From: Pseudomonas kitaguniensis
Lineage (GTDB): Bacteria; Pseudomonadota; Gammaproteobacteria; Pseudomonadales; Pseudomonadaceae
Assembly (NCBI RefSeq): GCF_009296165.1
Contig: NZ_VUAZ01000023.1
Coordinates: 1-43,053 of the forward strand
DNA: 43,053 nucleotides
Direction: 5' to 3'
Below are positions 26,335 through 34,220 of the stretch, one piece after another. The position numbers and the translations under genes are program-made. Every line of letters begins with the position of its first letter. The first letter of the stretch is position 1. The notes beneath the pieces were generated by a model. That model was not told the origin of the DNA. It saw only the letters and a program-made list of their open reading frames with translations, and ran no database searches.

Positions 26335-27080
26335 TTACTGAAACGCCCTTCCAGGCTATGACGGGAACCGGGGTGGATCAAACGCGCGGCGGTCACCGGC
26401 TGGCGACCCGACCAGGTGCGTCTGCGAATCAACAGGCACGGCTCGCTGGGCTCGATCTGCAACAGCTTGCACTCGGCGGCATCGGCGAGGATCGCTTCAA
26501 CCACGTGCTCGCCTTCGGTCAGCGGCGCCACTTGGTTCAAATACGCGTAAGGGGTTTGCTGGGTGAAATCCTGCTGCAGGTATTCCGGCGCGACCAGTGC
26601 GTTGACGAACCGGTCTTCGATTTGCACCGGAATATCGTTTTCAAAATGCACGATCAGCGAGTGGAACACCCGCCCGCCTTCGCGCATTTCCAGGGCGACG
26701 GCGCGCTCGGAGCCGGCGGCCTCTTCGCCCAGGGTGATGACTTGGCAGGTGTGCCGATGGCCGCGGGAGGCGATCTCATCGGCAATGTTGTGCACTTCAA
26801 ACAGCGCCGATTGGCTCTTGGGCTCGGCGACGAAAGTGCCGACGCCTTGCATGCGCACCAGCAACCCTTCGGCGGTGAGTTCACGCAGCGCGCGGTTGAT
26901 GGTCATGCGGCTGAAGCCCAATTGGCTGACCAGTTCGCTCTCTGACGGTACGCGGTAATGCGGCGGCCAGTTGCCGTTGAGGATCTGCTGGCTGATCATT
27001 TGTTTGACGCGGGCGTACAAGGGCGCCGGACTTTCGTCCATGTGGGCAGCCAGCGAAGACTTGGCAGGCGGAGTCGGCAC
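26331..27080 (-). CDS. hutC: Histidine utilisation repressor, GntR family
   Basis: Cytoplasmic repressor of the hut genes, 249 residues, that releases DNA on binding urocanate. The N-terminal winged helix-turn-helix covers about residues 20-85, with the GntR signature RVPSESELVSQLGFSRMTIN, and a UTRA ligand-binding domain covers about 105-245. I choose GTG 27080 (starts VPTPPAKSSLAAHMDESP) because AAGGA lies six bases upstream and the length matches known HutC; an upstream in-frame extension to 27791 runs antisense through hutF and is rejected. The gene is divergent from hutF, with a HutC-type operator in the 108-base gap, so it should be autoregulated. Its stop overlaps the hutD start. Confidence 0.95.
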   Translation of the reverse strand: MPTPPAKSSLAAHMDESPAPLYARVKQMISQQILNGNWPPHYRVPSESELVSQLGFSRMTINRALRELTAEGLLVRMQGVGTFVAEPKSQSALFEVHNIADEIASRGHRHTCQVITLGEEAAGSERAVALEMREGGRVFHSLIVHFENDIPVQIEDRFVNALVAPEYLQQDFTQQTPYAYLNQVAPLTEGEHVVEAILADAAECKLLQIEPSEPCLLIRRRTWSGRQPVTAARLIHPGSRHSLEGRFSK

Positions 27081-27149
27081 AGGGAATCCTTGCAGGGGGA
27101 AAAGATGCATAGATTGCCGGAGTTTACCGAGCAGGCAAACGTCTGTATA

Positions 27150-27159
27150 TGTATATACA
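27150..27159. promoter_or_regulatory. HutC operator between hutC and hutF
   Basis: TGTATATACA is a perfect 10-bp palindrome of the TGTA-N2-TACA type, inside the longer run CTGTATATGTATATACAA. It lies 30 bases before the hutF ATG and 70 bases before the hutC start, so one site can control both. A possible hutF promoter is TTTACC (27123-27128) and TATATG (27146-27151), overlapping the operator. Confidence 0.7.
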
Positions 27160-27188
27160 AATAAACACACGACCGGGGTGCCTTGATC

Positions 27189-28553
27189 ATGTCCGCTTTC
27201 TTTGCCGAACGCGCGCTGCTGCCTAGTGGATGGGCCAACGATGTACGCTTTGAAGTCAGCGCCGATGGCCTGCTGACACACGTTGAGCCGAATGCCAGTG
27301 CAGAACACGCCGAACGGCTGAGAGGCCCGGTGTTGGCAGGTATGCCCAACCTGCATTCGCATGCATTCCAGCGTGCCATGGCCGGCTTGGCGGAAGTGGC
27401 AGGCAACCCGAATGACAGCTTCTGGACCTGGCGCGACTTGATGTACCGCATGGTCGGCAAGATCAGCCCGGACCAATTGCAGATCATCGCGCGGCAGCTT
27501 TACATCGAAATGCTCAAGGCCGGTTATACCTCCGTGGCTGAGTTTCACTACGTGCACCACGATGCCGGCGGCCAACCGTATGCCGACCGCGCCGAGCTGT
27601 CGCGGCAGATCAGCCAAGCGGCGGCGAGCAGCGGGATTGGCCTGACGCTGCTGCCAGTGCTGTACACCCACGCAGGCTTTGGTGGCCAGGCGCCGAACGA
27701 AGGCCAGCGACGCTTTATCAATAGCACCGAGGATTACCTCGACCTGCAAGCGCGCCTGAAACCGATTCTGGCCGCGCAACCGGCGCAGCAATCAGGCCTG
27801 TGTTTTCACTCGCTGCGCGCGGTCACGCCGCAGCAAATCCACGAAGTCCTGGCCGCCAGCGACAAGGCTTGCCCGGTGCATATTCATATTGCCGAGCAGC
27901 AAAAAGAAGTCGACGACTGCCTGGCCTGGAGCGGCAAACGCCCGCTGCAATGGCTGTATGACAACGTTGAAGTCGATGAGCGCTGGTGCCTGGTGCACGC
28001 CACTCACGCCGATGCGGACGAGGTTACGCGCATGGCCAACAGCCGCGCGATTGCCGGCTTGTGCCTGACCACTGAGGCCAACCTGGGCGACGGGATTTTC
28101 CCGGCGGTGGATTTTCTTGCCCAAGGCGGGCGCATGGGTATTGGCTCCGACAGCCATGTGTCGCTGAGTGTGGTGGAGGAATTGCGCTGGCTCGAATATG
28201 GCCAGCGCCTGCGCGATCAGCGGCGTAATCGCGTGTACCGCAGTGATCAGCCGATGGTCGGCCGCACGCTGTTCGATGCTGCACTGGACGGCGGCGCGCA
28301 GGCGCTGGGCCAGCCAATTGGCCGGCTGGAAGTGGGCAAGCGCGCAGACTGGTTGGTACTCGACGGCAACGACCCGTACCTGGCGACCGCGACTGAAGAC
28401 GCAATTCTCAATCGCTGGCTATTTGCCGGTGGCGATCGGCAAGTGCGTGATGTACTGGTGAACGGCAAGTGGGTGGTGCGCGATGGGCATCATGCTGGCG
28501 AGGAAGAGAGCAGCCGCGCATTCACGCAAGTCTTGAGAGACCTGCTCGGCTAA
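27189..28553 (+). CDS. hutF: Formimidoylglutamate deiminase
   Basis: Fourth step of the five-step histidine route: N-formimino-L-glutamate to N-formyl-L-glutamate plus ammonia. It is an amidohydrolase-superfamily enzyme of 454 residues, with the metal-binding motif NLHSHAFQRAM near residue 54-64, a mid-protein His in CPVHIHIAEQQKEVDD, and the catalytic Asp in GIGSDSHVSLS. It starts at ATG 27189 (MSAFFAERALLPSGWANDVRF); the TTG two codons upstream is less likely. It is the only rightward gene of the cluster, divergent from hutC. Its product is the substrate of HutG at the other end of the cluster. Confidence 0.95.
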   Translation: MSAFFAERALLPSGWANDVRFEVSADGLLTHVEPNASAEHAERLRGPVLAGMPNLHSHAFQRAMAGLAEVAGNPNDSFWTWRDLMYRMVGKISPDQLQIIARQLYIEMLKAGYTSVAEFHYVHHDAGGQPYADRAELSRQISQAAASSGIGLTLLPVLYTHAGFGGQAPNEGQRRFINSTEDYLDLQARLKPILAAQPAQQSGLCFHSLRAVTPQQIHEVLAASDKACPVHIHIAEQQKEVDDCLAWSGKRPLQWLYDNVEVDERWCLVHATHADADEVTRMANSRAIAGLCLTTEANLGDGIFPAVDFLAQGGRMGIGSDSHVSLSVVEELRWLEYGQRLRDQRRNRVYRSDQPMVGRTLFDAALDGGAQALGQPIGRLEVGKRADWLVLDGNDPYLATATEDAILNRWLFAGGDRQVRDVLVNGKWVVRDGHHAGEEESSRAFTQVLRDLLG

Positions 28554-28569
28554 CAGGCGACACCTGACA

Positions 28570-28601
28570 AATGTGGGAGCTGGCTTGCCAGCTCCCACAT
28601 T
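28570..28601. terminator. Near-perfect palindrome between hutF and the lipocalin gene
   Basis: A 15-base arm AATGTGGGAGCTGGC and its exact complement around a TT centre. It is a REP-related hairpin (GTGGGAGC... core) that sits between two convergent genes, 17 bases after hutF. It may end transcription from both sides, though no long T-tract follows. Confidence 0.55.
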
Positions 28602-28621
28602 AGAACAATGGCCTTCTCGGG

Positions 28622-29191
28622 TTACTGCGAGGTTTTGGCCATCTGTTTGTCCGAGGTACGCCAGATCAATCGCGTGGTGTCATACCCTTGTTGGCGCGCC
28701 CTGCTCAGCAGGTCTTCGCGGGTGTCGGTACTCACCGTCGGGGTGCGCGACAAGATCCACATGTAGCGTCGGCTCGGGCTGCCGACGATGGCGGTTTTGT
28801 AGTCATCGCTGACGTACAGCACCCAGTAATCGCCCTTGGCAACACCCGGCAGCAGCGCGGTAAACCAGTTATTGAATTCGACCCAGAGCTTGTCGGTCTT
28901 GCCAGGCACTTGCGGCGTGGCCGTGCCTTTGGCTTCTTCCCACTTCCACTCGCTGGTGAGGCAGCGGTTGAACACCGACATATCGCCATCAGGCAGCAAG
29001 GTGTAGCGGGCTTCGGACTGCGCGCAGTTGCGCTGGAAGTACATCGGCAATCGCGCCAATTCGTACCAGGTGCCCTGGTAACGCTTGAGATTGACGTTGT
29101 TGGCTGTTTTGGGTTGCAGATCATCGCCAGAATGACTGGCGCAGCCCGCCAAAAACAGGCTGGCACAAAGGCATAAAACAAAACGCATCAT
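28622..29191 (-). CDS. blc: Lipocalin family outer-membrane lipoprotein
   Basis: Small lipoprotein of 189 residues, Blc-like bacterial lipocalin. It has a signal peptide with lipobox LFLAGC (Cys17), then the lipocalin motif VNLKRYQGTWYELARLP at about residues 34-50 and the later family stretch YWVLYVSDDYKTAIVGSPSRRYMWILSRTP. Such proteins bind lysophospholipids or fatty acids at the outer membrane and are often induced in stationary phase. ATG 29191 follows GGGAG; the next codon is also ATG. It lies 30 bases downstream of the small lipoprotein gene, so the two may share a transcript. Confidence 0.9.
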   Translation of the reverse strand: MMRFVLCLCASLFLAGCASHSGDDLQPKTANNVNLKRYQGTWYELARLPMYFQRNCAQSEARYTLLPDGDMSVFNRCLTSEWKWEEAKGTATPQVPGKTDKLWVEFNNWFTALLPGVAKGDYWVLYVSDDYKTAIVGSPSRRYMWILSRTPTVSTDTREDLLSRARQQGYDTTRLIWRTSDKQMAKTSQ

Positions 29192-29221
29192 TCTTCTTCT
29201 CCCGCAGGCTCGCGCCCCGGT

Positions 29222-29476
29222 TTACTTCAGGCCTTGCCCGGAAAACATCAGAACCTTGTCACCGGCATATTGAACGCTGATAAAGCTTTCTTTATCGCCC
29301 CAGGTGCAGCTGGACATGCCCAGCGCGCCGGAACAATCGGTTGGCGTGCCCAGCAACGACTCCACCTCAGCCTTGGCCATGCCCGCCGACAACTTCGCGT
29401 AATTTTCTTGGTTAACCTTGCTGCAAGCGGCCAAAAGCACGCAAAAAGTCAGCAGGGCGAGACGGCGTAATGACAT
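29222..29476 (-). CDS. Small lipoprotein, SmpA/OmlA-like
   Basis: Protein of 84 residues: signal peptide MSLRRLALLTFCVLLAAC with lipobox LLAAC (Cys18), then KLSAGMAKAEVESLLGTPTDC and SCTWGDKESFISVQYAGDK. The helix-then-strands pattern, with the GM...EVE.LLG.P motif, is that of the small BamE/SmpA-like lipoproteins annotated as DUF3862. Its function is not known. ATG 29476 has AGGAG seven bases upstream; an in-frame extension to 29656 lacks support and runs through the fbp terminator. Two cysteines (in TDCSG and SSCTW) could form a disulphide. Confidence 0.85.
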   Translation of the reverse strand: MSLRRLALLTFCVLLAACSKVNQENYAKLSAGMAKAEVESLLGTPTDCSGALGMSSCTWGDKESFISVQYAGDKVLMFSGQGLK

Positions 29477-29560
29477 GGAAAAACTCCTGGAGGGACAACG
29501 CAGCTGGGGTATCTGCCAGAAGCTTAGAAGGGAAAAGCGGGGTCTGGTTCCCGGTGCGCG

Positions 29561-29601
29561 AAAACAAAAAAGCCCCGCAAACGCTGAAACGTTTCGGGGC
29601 T
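29561..29601 (-). terminator. Intrinsic terminator after fbp
   Basis: On the minus strand AGCCCCG (29601-29595) and CGGGGCT (29577-29571) form a stem followed by a T-rich tract (TTTTTGTTTT). It lies about 60 bases beyond the fbp stop codon and upstream of the small lipoprotein gene. Confidence 0.85.
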
Positions 29602-29661
29602 CCTTGCCGTTCAAAACCTCACGTCTTGAACGTAGCGAGGGAGCAAGCTCCCTCACCGCAC

Positions 29662-30672
29662 TTACTTTTTGTGGTAACCGGTCACACGCTCAACTTCTTC
29701 CTTGGAGCCCAGGAACACCGCTACGCGCTGGTGCAGGCCTTCAGGCTGGATGTCGAGGATGCGCTGGTGGCCGTCGGTGGACGCACCACCCGCCTGCTCA
29801 ACCAGGAACGACATCGGGTTGGCTTCGTACATCAGGCGCAGTTTGCCGGGCTTGGCAGGCTCACGGCTGTCACGTGGGTACATGAACAGCCCGCCACGGG
29901 TCAGGATGCGGTGTACGTCGGCAACCATCGCGGCCACCCAGCGCATGTTGAAGTTCTTCTTCAACGGGCCTTCTTCGCCTTCCATCAACTCGTTCACGTA
30001 GCGCTTTACCGGTTCTTCCCAGTGGCGCTGGTTGGACATGTTGATCGCAAATTCCTGCGTGGAGGCAGGAATGGTGATGTCTTCGTGGGTCAGCACGAAG
30101 CTGCCCATTTCGCGGTCCAGGGTGAAACCTTTGACGCCATCGCCCAGGGTCAGCACCAGCATGGTTTGCGGGCCGTAGATCGCGTAACCGGCGGCAACTT
30201 GCTCGGTGCCTGGCTGCAAAAAGGCGTTTTCGTTGAGGGCTTCGTTTTGGCTCAGGTATTCGTTCGGGCAACGCAGTACCGAGAAGATCGTGCCGACCGG
30301 TGCGTTGATGTCGATGTTGGACGAGCCGTCCAGTGGGTCGAACACCAACAGGTAGGCGCCTTTCGGGTACTTGCCCGGGATCTGGTAGGCATTGTCCATT
30401 TCTTCGGACGCCATGCCGGCCAGGTGACCGCCCCATTCGTTGGCTTCAAGCAGGATCTCGTTAGAGATCACGTCGAGTTTCTTCTGCACTTCGCCTTGCA
30501 CGTTTTCAGTGCCCATGCTGCCCAGGACACCGCCCAGCGCGCCTTTGGATACGGCGTGGCTGATTTCCTTGCAAGCACGCGCCACCACTTCGATAAGGAA
30601 GCGCAGATCGGCAGGCGTGTTGTTGCTGCGGGTCTGCTCGATCAAATAGCGACTCAGGGTAACGCGGGACAT
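29662..30672 (-). CDS. fbp: Fructose-1,6-bisphosphatase, class I
   Basis: Gluconeogenic enzyme: fructose 1,6-bisphosphate to fructose 6-phosphate. It has 336 residues. Metal-site motifs are ASEEMDNA near residues 87-94 and [19 protein letters not shown] at about 109-127; the later substrate loop is [20 protein letters not shown], with [17 protein letters not shown] at the C terminus. I choose ATG 30672 ([15 protein letters not shown]) with GGAG at good spacing; the upstream in-frame codons to 30765 are not protein-like. In pseudomonads, which lack 6-phosphofructokinase, this enzyme also serves the Entner-Doudoroff cycle that returns triose phosphates to hexose. It is transcribed alone. Confidence 0.96.
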   Translation of the reverse strand: MSRVTLSRYLIEQTRSNNTPADLRFLIEVVARACKEISHAVSKGALGGVLGSMGTENVQGEVQKKLDVISNEILLEANEWGGHLAGMASEEMDNAYQIPGKYPKGAYLLVFDPLDGSSNIDINAPVGTIFSVLRCPNEYLSQNEALNENAFLQPGTEQVAAGYAIYGPQTMLVLTLGDGVKGFTLDREMGSFVLTHEDITIPASTQEFAINMSNQRHWEEPVKRYVNELMEGEEGPLKKNFNMRWVAAMVADVHRILTRGGLFMYPRDSREPAKPGKLRLMYEANPMSFLVEQAGGASTDGHQRILDIQPEGLHQRVAVFLGSKEEVERVTGYHKK

Positions 30673-30737
30673 GGAAGGCTCCGGACGACAATGGGGGGCT
30701 TGAAAACCCGCGCAGTTTAGCGCGAGTCGAGGGTTAT

Positions 30738-30755
30738 TTCCTCTAATCAGAGGAA
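30738..30755 (-). promoter_or_regulatory. Perfect 18-bp dyad upstream of fbp
   Basis: TTCCTCT-AATC-AGAGGAA, a 7-bp inverted repeat with a 4-base centre, 66 bases upstream of the fbp ATG and close to a weak -10-like TAAACT nearer the gene. It resembles an operator; the regulator is not recognised. Confidence 0.35.
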
Positions 30756-30793
30756 TTAACGCCAATAGAGTTCATGGCTTGCGCCTAAACAAT

Positions 30794-30881
30794 GTGGGAG
30801 GGGGCTTGCGCCCGATGGCGGTGTGTCAGTCGACTTATTCGTCAACTGACAGACCGGCATCGGGAGCAAGCCCCCTCCCAC
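30794..30881. repeat. REPIN between fbp and glgP
   Basis: Inverted pair of REP arms: GTGGGAGGGGGCTTGCGCCC (30794-30813) and GGGAGCAAGCCCCCTCCCAC (30862-30881), differing by one base. The inner segment has a short pairing TCAGT / ACTGA. It lies just past the glgP stop. Confidence 0.8.
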
Positions 30882-30898
30882 AATTGCTACCGCTGGGT

Positions 30899-33349
30899 TT
30901 AGTCGAGGGCTTTCCAGATCTCCGTGGCGTACTCGCGGATGGTGCGGTCGGACGAGAACCAGCCCATGCGCGCGGTATTCAGCACAGCCGAACGCCACCA
31001 CGCCTTGGAGTCATGCCAATGCGCCTCGACGCGCGCCTGGGCGTCCCAGTAGGCATCGAAGTCGGCACACACCAGGAAGCGGTCGTAATCGATCAGCCCG
31101 TCGATCAAGCCGACATAACGGCCTGGGTCATCCGGCGAGAACACCCCGCCACGGATCGCTTGCAGCACATCGTTCAAACGATGCGAAGCCGCGATGTCCG
31201 GCCCGGCGTTGAACTCACCGGCGTGCTTGCGGGCTTCGACTTGCTGCGCGCTGAGGCCGAAGATGAACATGTGATCGGCGCCTACGCGCTCGTGCATCTC
31301 CACGTTGGCGCCGTCCATGGTGCCGATGGTCAGCGCGCCGTTGAGGCCGAACTTCATGTTGCTGGTGCCCGAGGCTTCAAAGCCAGCGGTAGAGATCTGC
31401 TCCGAAAGGTCCGCCGCCGGAATAATGCTCTCCGCCAGGCTGACGTTGTAGTTGGGCAGGAACACCACTTTGAGCAAACCGCGCACGGTCGGGTCGTTAT
31501 TGACGGTGCGCGCGATGTCGTTGGTCAACTTGATGATCAACTTGGCCTGGTGATAACTCGCGGCAGCCTTGCCCGCGAAGATCTTCACGCGGGGCACCCA
31601 ATCAGTGCCCGGCTCGGCACGAATCGCCTGGTAGAGCGCCACGGTGTGCAGCAGGTTGAGCAACTGGCGTTTGTATTCGTGGATGCGCTTGACCTGTACA
31701 TCGAACATCGCCGCCGGGTTAACCGAAATGCCCAGGCGCTCGTGGATGATCTCGGCCAGTGCGCGCTTGCTGTGCAGGCGCTGATCGGCGAAGGCTTTGC
31801 GGAAGGTTTGCTTCTCGGCGAAGGTTTCCAACTCCGTCAGGCGGGTTTCCATGGTGTCGAGAATATCCGGCCCCAACGCTTCGACCAGCATCGACGTCAG
31901 CTTCGGGTTGGCCTGGTACAGCCAGCGGCGGAAGGTGATGCCGTTGGTTTTGTTGTTGATGCGGTCCGGGTAGAGCTTGTGCAGTTCGGAGAACACCGTG
32001 TTGCGCATTAACTGGGTGTGCAAACCCGATACGCCATTCACGCTGTGCGAGCCGAGGAACGCCAGGTTGCCCATGCGCACGCGGCGGCCGTTGTCTTCTT
32101 CGATCAGCGACACGGCGCGCAGTACGTCGAAATCGTGAACGCCCTTGGCACGCAGCGAATCGATGTGCTGCGCGTTGATCAGGTAGATGATCTGCATGTG
32201 CCGCGGCAGCATGCGCTCCATCAAGCCGACCGGCCAGGTTTCCAGCGCCTCGGGCAGCAGCGTGTGGTTGGTGTACGAAAGCGTCTCGACGGTCACGTCC
32301 CACGCGGCTTCCCACGGAATATCGTGCAGGTCGACCAGTTGACGCATCAACTCGGCCACGGCAATCGATGGGTGCGTGTCGTTAAGCTGGATCGCGGCGT
32401 GCTCGCCCAGGCTCAGCACCGAGCCATGCATGTTCTTGTGGCGGCGCAGCAAGTCCTGGAGTGAGGCAGAGACGAAGAAATATTCCTGGCGCAGGCGCAA
32501 TTCCTGCCCCGCCTCGGTGCTGTCGGCCGGGTACAGCACACGCGAGATGCTTTCTGCACGGGCCACTTCGGCGACGGCGCCCAAGTGGTCACCGGCGTTA
32601 AAGCGCTCCAGGTGCAGGTCTTCCACGGCGCGTGCACGCCACAGGCGCAGGGTGTTGACGCTGGCACCGCGCCAGCCGACTACTGGGGTGTCGTAGGCCA
32701 CTGCGCGTACGGTTTCGTTCGGCGTCCACACCTGAATCATTTTGCCGGAGGCGTCCGGCAGGGTTTCGACGCTGCCGCCAAAGCCGATCGGGTAAATCAC
32801 TTCGGCCCGTTCGAACTCCCATGGGTTACCAAAATCCAGCCAACGTTCGGTTTGTTCCTGCTGCCAGCCATCCACAATCGCCTGGCGGAACAGGCCGTGC
32901 TCATAGCGAATGCCATAACCGTGGCCGGCAATGCCCAAGGTCGACATGCTTTCCATAAAACATGCCGCCAAACGGCCCAGGCCACCGTTGCCGAGCGCCG
33001 CGTCGGGCTCCAGCAGGCGGATGCGCTCCAGGTCGACACCCAGCTCGGACAGCGCTTCGCGAGCGATCTCCAGCACGCCGAGGTTGCTCAGGCTGTCGTA
33101 GAGCAAACGGCCGATCAGAAATTCCAGGGAAAGGTAGTAAACCCGCTTCTGGCCTTTGCGATAGATCCGCCGTGTGTGGTCCATCCAGTGGTCGACCATC
33201 TGGTCGCGGGCGGCCAGTGCAATGGCTTCGAACCAGTCATGGTCGAAGGCGTGGTCGGGGTCTTTACCCACCGCGTAAGTGAGTTTGGTCAAGACAGCAT
33301 CGCGAAATGCGGCTACCTCTGCTTCTCGTGCTAGCGGTTCCTGAGACAT
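30899..33349 (-). CDS. glgP: Glycogen/starch/alpha-glucan phosphorylase
   Basis: PLP-dependent enzyme of 816 residues that releases glucose 1-phosphate from glycogen or maltodextrins. It starts MSQEPLAREAEVAAFRDAVL, has the N-terminal family motif YYLSLEFLIGRLL and GNGGLGRLAACFMES (substrate loop near residues 118-132), and the PLP-lysine signature EASGTSNMKFGLNGALTIGT near residue 660. The length is normal. No other glycogen genes are nearby, so it stands apart from the glg operons. ATG 33349 has GAGG eight bases upstream. It is transcribed leftward, divergent from the YkgJ-type gene; the 237-base gap holds the promoters of both. Confidence 0.96.
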   Translation of the reverse strand: MSQEPLAREAEVAAFRDAVLTKLTYAVGKDPDHAFDHDWFEAIALAARDQMVDHWMDHTRRIYRKGQKRVYYLSLEFLIGRLLYDSLSNLGVLEIAREALSELGVDLERIRLLEPDAALGNGGLGRLAACFMESMSTLGIAGHGYGIRYEHGLFRQAIVDGWQQEQTERWLDFGNPWEFERAEVIYPIGFGGSVETLPDASGKMIQVWTPNETVRAVAYDTPVVGWRGASVNTLRLWRARAVEDLHLERFNAGDHLGAVAEVARAESISRVLYPADSTEAGQELRLRQEYFFVSASLQDLLRRHKNMHGSVLSLGEHAAIQLNDTHPSIAVAELMRQLVDLHDIPWEAAWDVTVETLSYTNHTLLPEALETWPVGLMERMLPRHMQIIYLINAQHIDSLRAKGVHDFDVLRAVSLIEEDNGRRVRMGNLAFLGSHSVNGVSGLHTQLMRNTVFSELHKLYPDRINNKTNGITFRRWLYQANPKLTSMLVEALGPDILDTMETRLTELETFAEKQTFRKAFADQRLHSKRALAEIIHERLGISVNPAAMFDVQVKRIHEYKRQLLNLLHTVALYQAIRAEPGTDWVPRVKIFAGKAAASYHQAKLIIKLTNDIARTVNNDPTVRGLLKVVFLPNYNVSLAESIIPAADLSEQISTAGFEASGTSNMKFGLNGALTIGTMDGANVEMHERVGADHMFIFGLSAQQVEARKHAGEFNAGPDIAASHRLNDVLQAIRGGVFSPDDPGRYVGLIDGLIDYDRFLVCADFDAYWDAQARVEAHWHDSKAWWRSAVLNTARMGWFSSDRTIREYATEIWKALD

Positions 33350-33523
33350 CGATGCGACCTCGGGCGAGATTGAAAGAGTTGCTAAAGCCTAGTCGGTCTG
33401 ACAGACGGCAGGGGCTCTGGTTCGGCAGTTTTTTAACTCATTCACCGTTGTCGGAATTTGATGCAGGGGTCGTGCCTGATCGGCCGCCGCCTCAACCTTT
33501 GAGCTGAAACCTGTAAAATGTTG

Positions 33524-33551
33524 TTCAAAAAATCACCAATCCCGGTATGAT
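33524..33551 (+). promoter_or_regulatory. Probable sigma-70 promoter of the YkgJ-type gene
   Basis: TTCAAA (33524-33529), a 16-base spacer and TATGAT (33546-33551). Transcription would start near 33558, about 30 bases before the ATG. Confidence 0.4.
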
Positions 33552-33586
33552 CGCGCGCCCGGATACAGCCCCACCTTGGAACCCTG

Positions 33587-34021
33587 ATGAAGCCTCAACT
33601 GATCGCCGCCGCGGAACTCGACCGTCTCGAGACATGGCAGAAATATTCCGCCCACATGTGCGGTGGCTGCGTGTCCAGCTGCTGCACGCTGCCGGTCGAA
33701 GTGAAGATCAAGGACCTGATCCGCATTGGCATCGTCGATGAATTCGAGCTCGGCGACCCGCCGAAGAACATCGCCAAGCGGTTGCAGAAAGAAGGCATCG
33801 TGGAGCGCTTCAATTCCAAATCCGAGATTTTTACCCTGCAGCGCATGAGCAACAACGATTGCCTGTACCTGGATCGTAAGACGCGCTTCTGCACTATTTA
33901 TGACAAGCGCCCGGATACTTGCCGCAACCACCCGAAAATCGGCCCACGGCCAGGGTATTGTGCGTACAAGCCGAAAGAAGTGGTGCGCGAAACCAAGTTT
34001 CGGACGCTGGATAAGTTCTGA
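33587..34021 (+). CDS. YkgJ family cysteine cluster protein
   Basis: Cytoplasmic protein of 144 residues of the UPF0153/YkgJ (CxxCxxxCC) family, thought to bind zinc or an iron-sulphur cluster. The N-terminal cluster is CGGCVSSCC at about residues 25-33; further cysteines occur in NNDCLYLD, TRFCTIYDKRPDTC and PGYC. The pattern RPDTCRNHP with a preceding Cys is the family hallmark. The biochemical role is not known. The ATG at 33587 begins MKPQLIAAAELDRLETWQKY. It stands alone between divergent glgP and convergent typA and ends about 150 bases before their shared bidirectional terminator. Confidence 0.9.
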   Translation: MKPQLIAAAELDRLETWQKYSAHMCGGCVSSCCTLPVEVKIKDLIRIGIVDEFELGDPPKNIAKRLQKEGIVERFNSKSEIFTLQRMSNNDCLYLDRKTRFCTIYDKRPDTCRNHPKIGPRPGYCAYKPKEVVRETKFRTLDKF

Positions 34022-34043
34022 TCTGGACTTTTTGGTGTTTTGA

Positions 34044-34141
34044 CTGGCCTCTTCGCGAGCAAGCCCGCTCCCACATTTGAATGCATTCCAAAGTTGGAAC
34101 TCGGTCAAATGTGGGAGGGGGCTTGCTCCCGATGAGGCCAG
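34044..34141. repeat. REPIN between the YkgJ-type gene and typA
   Basis: 98-base inverted structure bounded by CTGGCCTC and GAGGCCAG. The left arm is GCGAGCAAGCCCGCTCCCAC (34055-34074) and the right arm GTGGGAGGGGGCTTGCTCCC (34111-34130), so the two arms belong to slightly different REP subtypes. The centre shares AATGCATTCCAAA with the element at 19195. Confidence 0.75.
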
Positions 34142-34170
34142 CACCGTCACCACTTAATCTGCAGGCATAA

Positions 34171-34206
34171 AAAAACGCCCCCGGCCTTTCGACCGGGGGC
34201 GTTTTT
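34171..34206. terminator. Bidirectional intrinsic terminator
   Basis: AAAAACGCCCCCGG and CCGGGGGCGTTTTT flank an 8-base loop: a strong GC stem with A-tract on one side and T-tract on the other. It serves typA (minus) and the convergent YkgJ-type gene (plus). Confidence 0.92.
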
Positions 34207-34220
34207 AAGCCTGAGCTAAC

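Noticed and set aside
27081..27791. N-terminal extension of hutC to 486 codons
   Set aside because: The extra part is antisense to hutF and crosses the operator. GTG 27080 has a good ribosome site and gives the normal HutC length.
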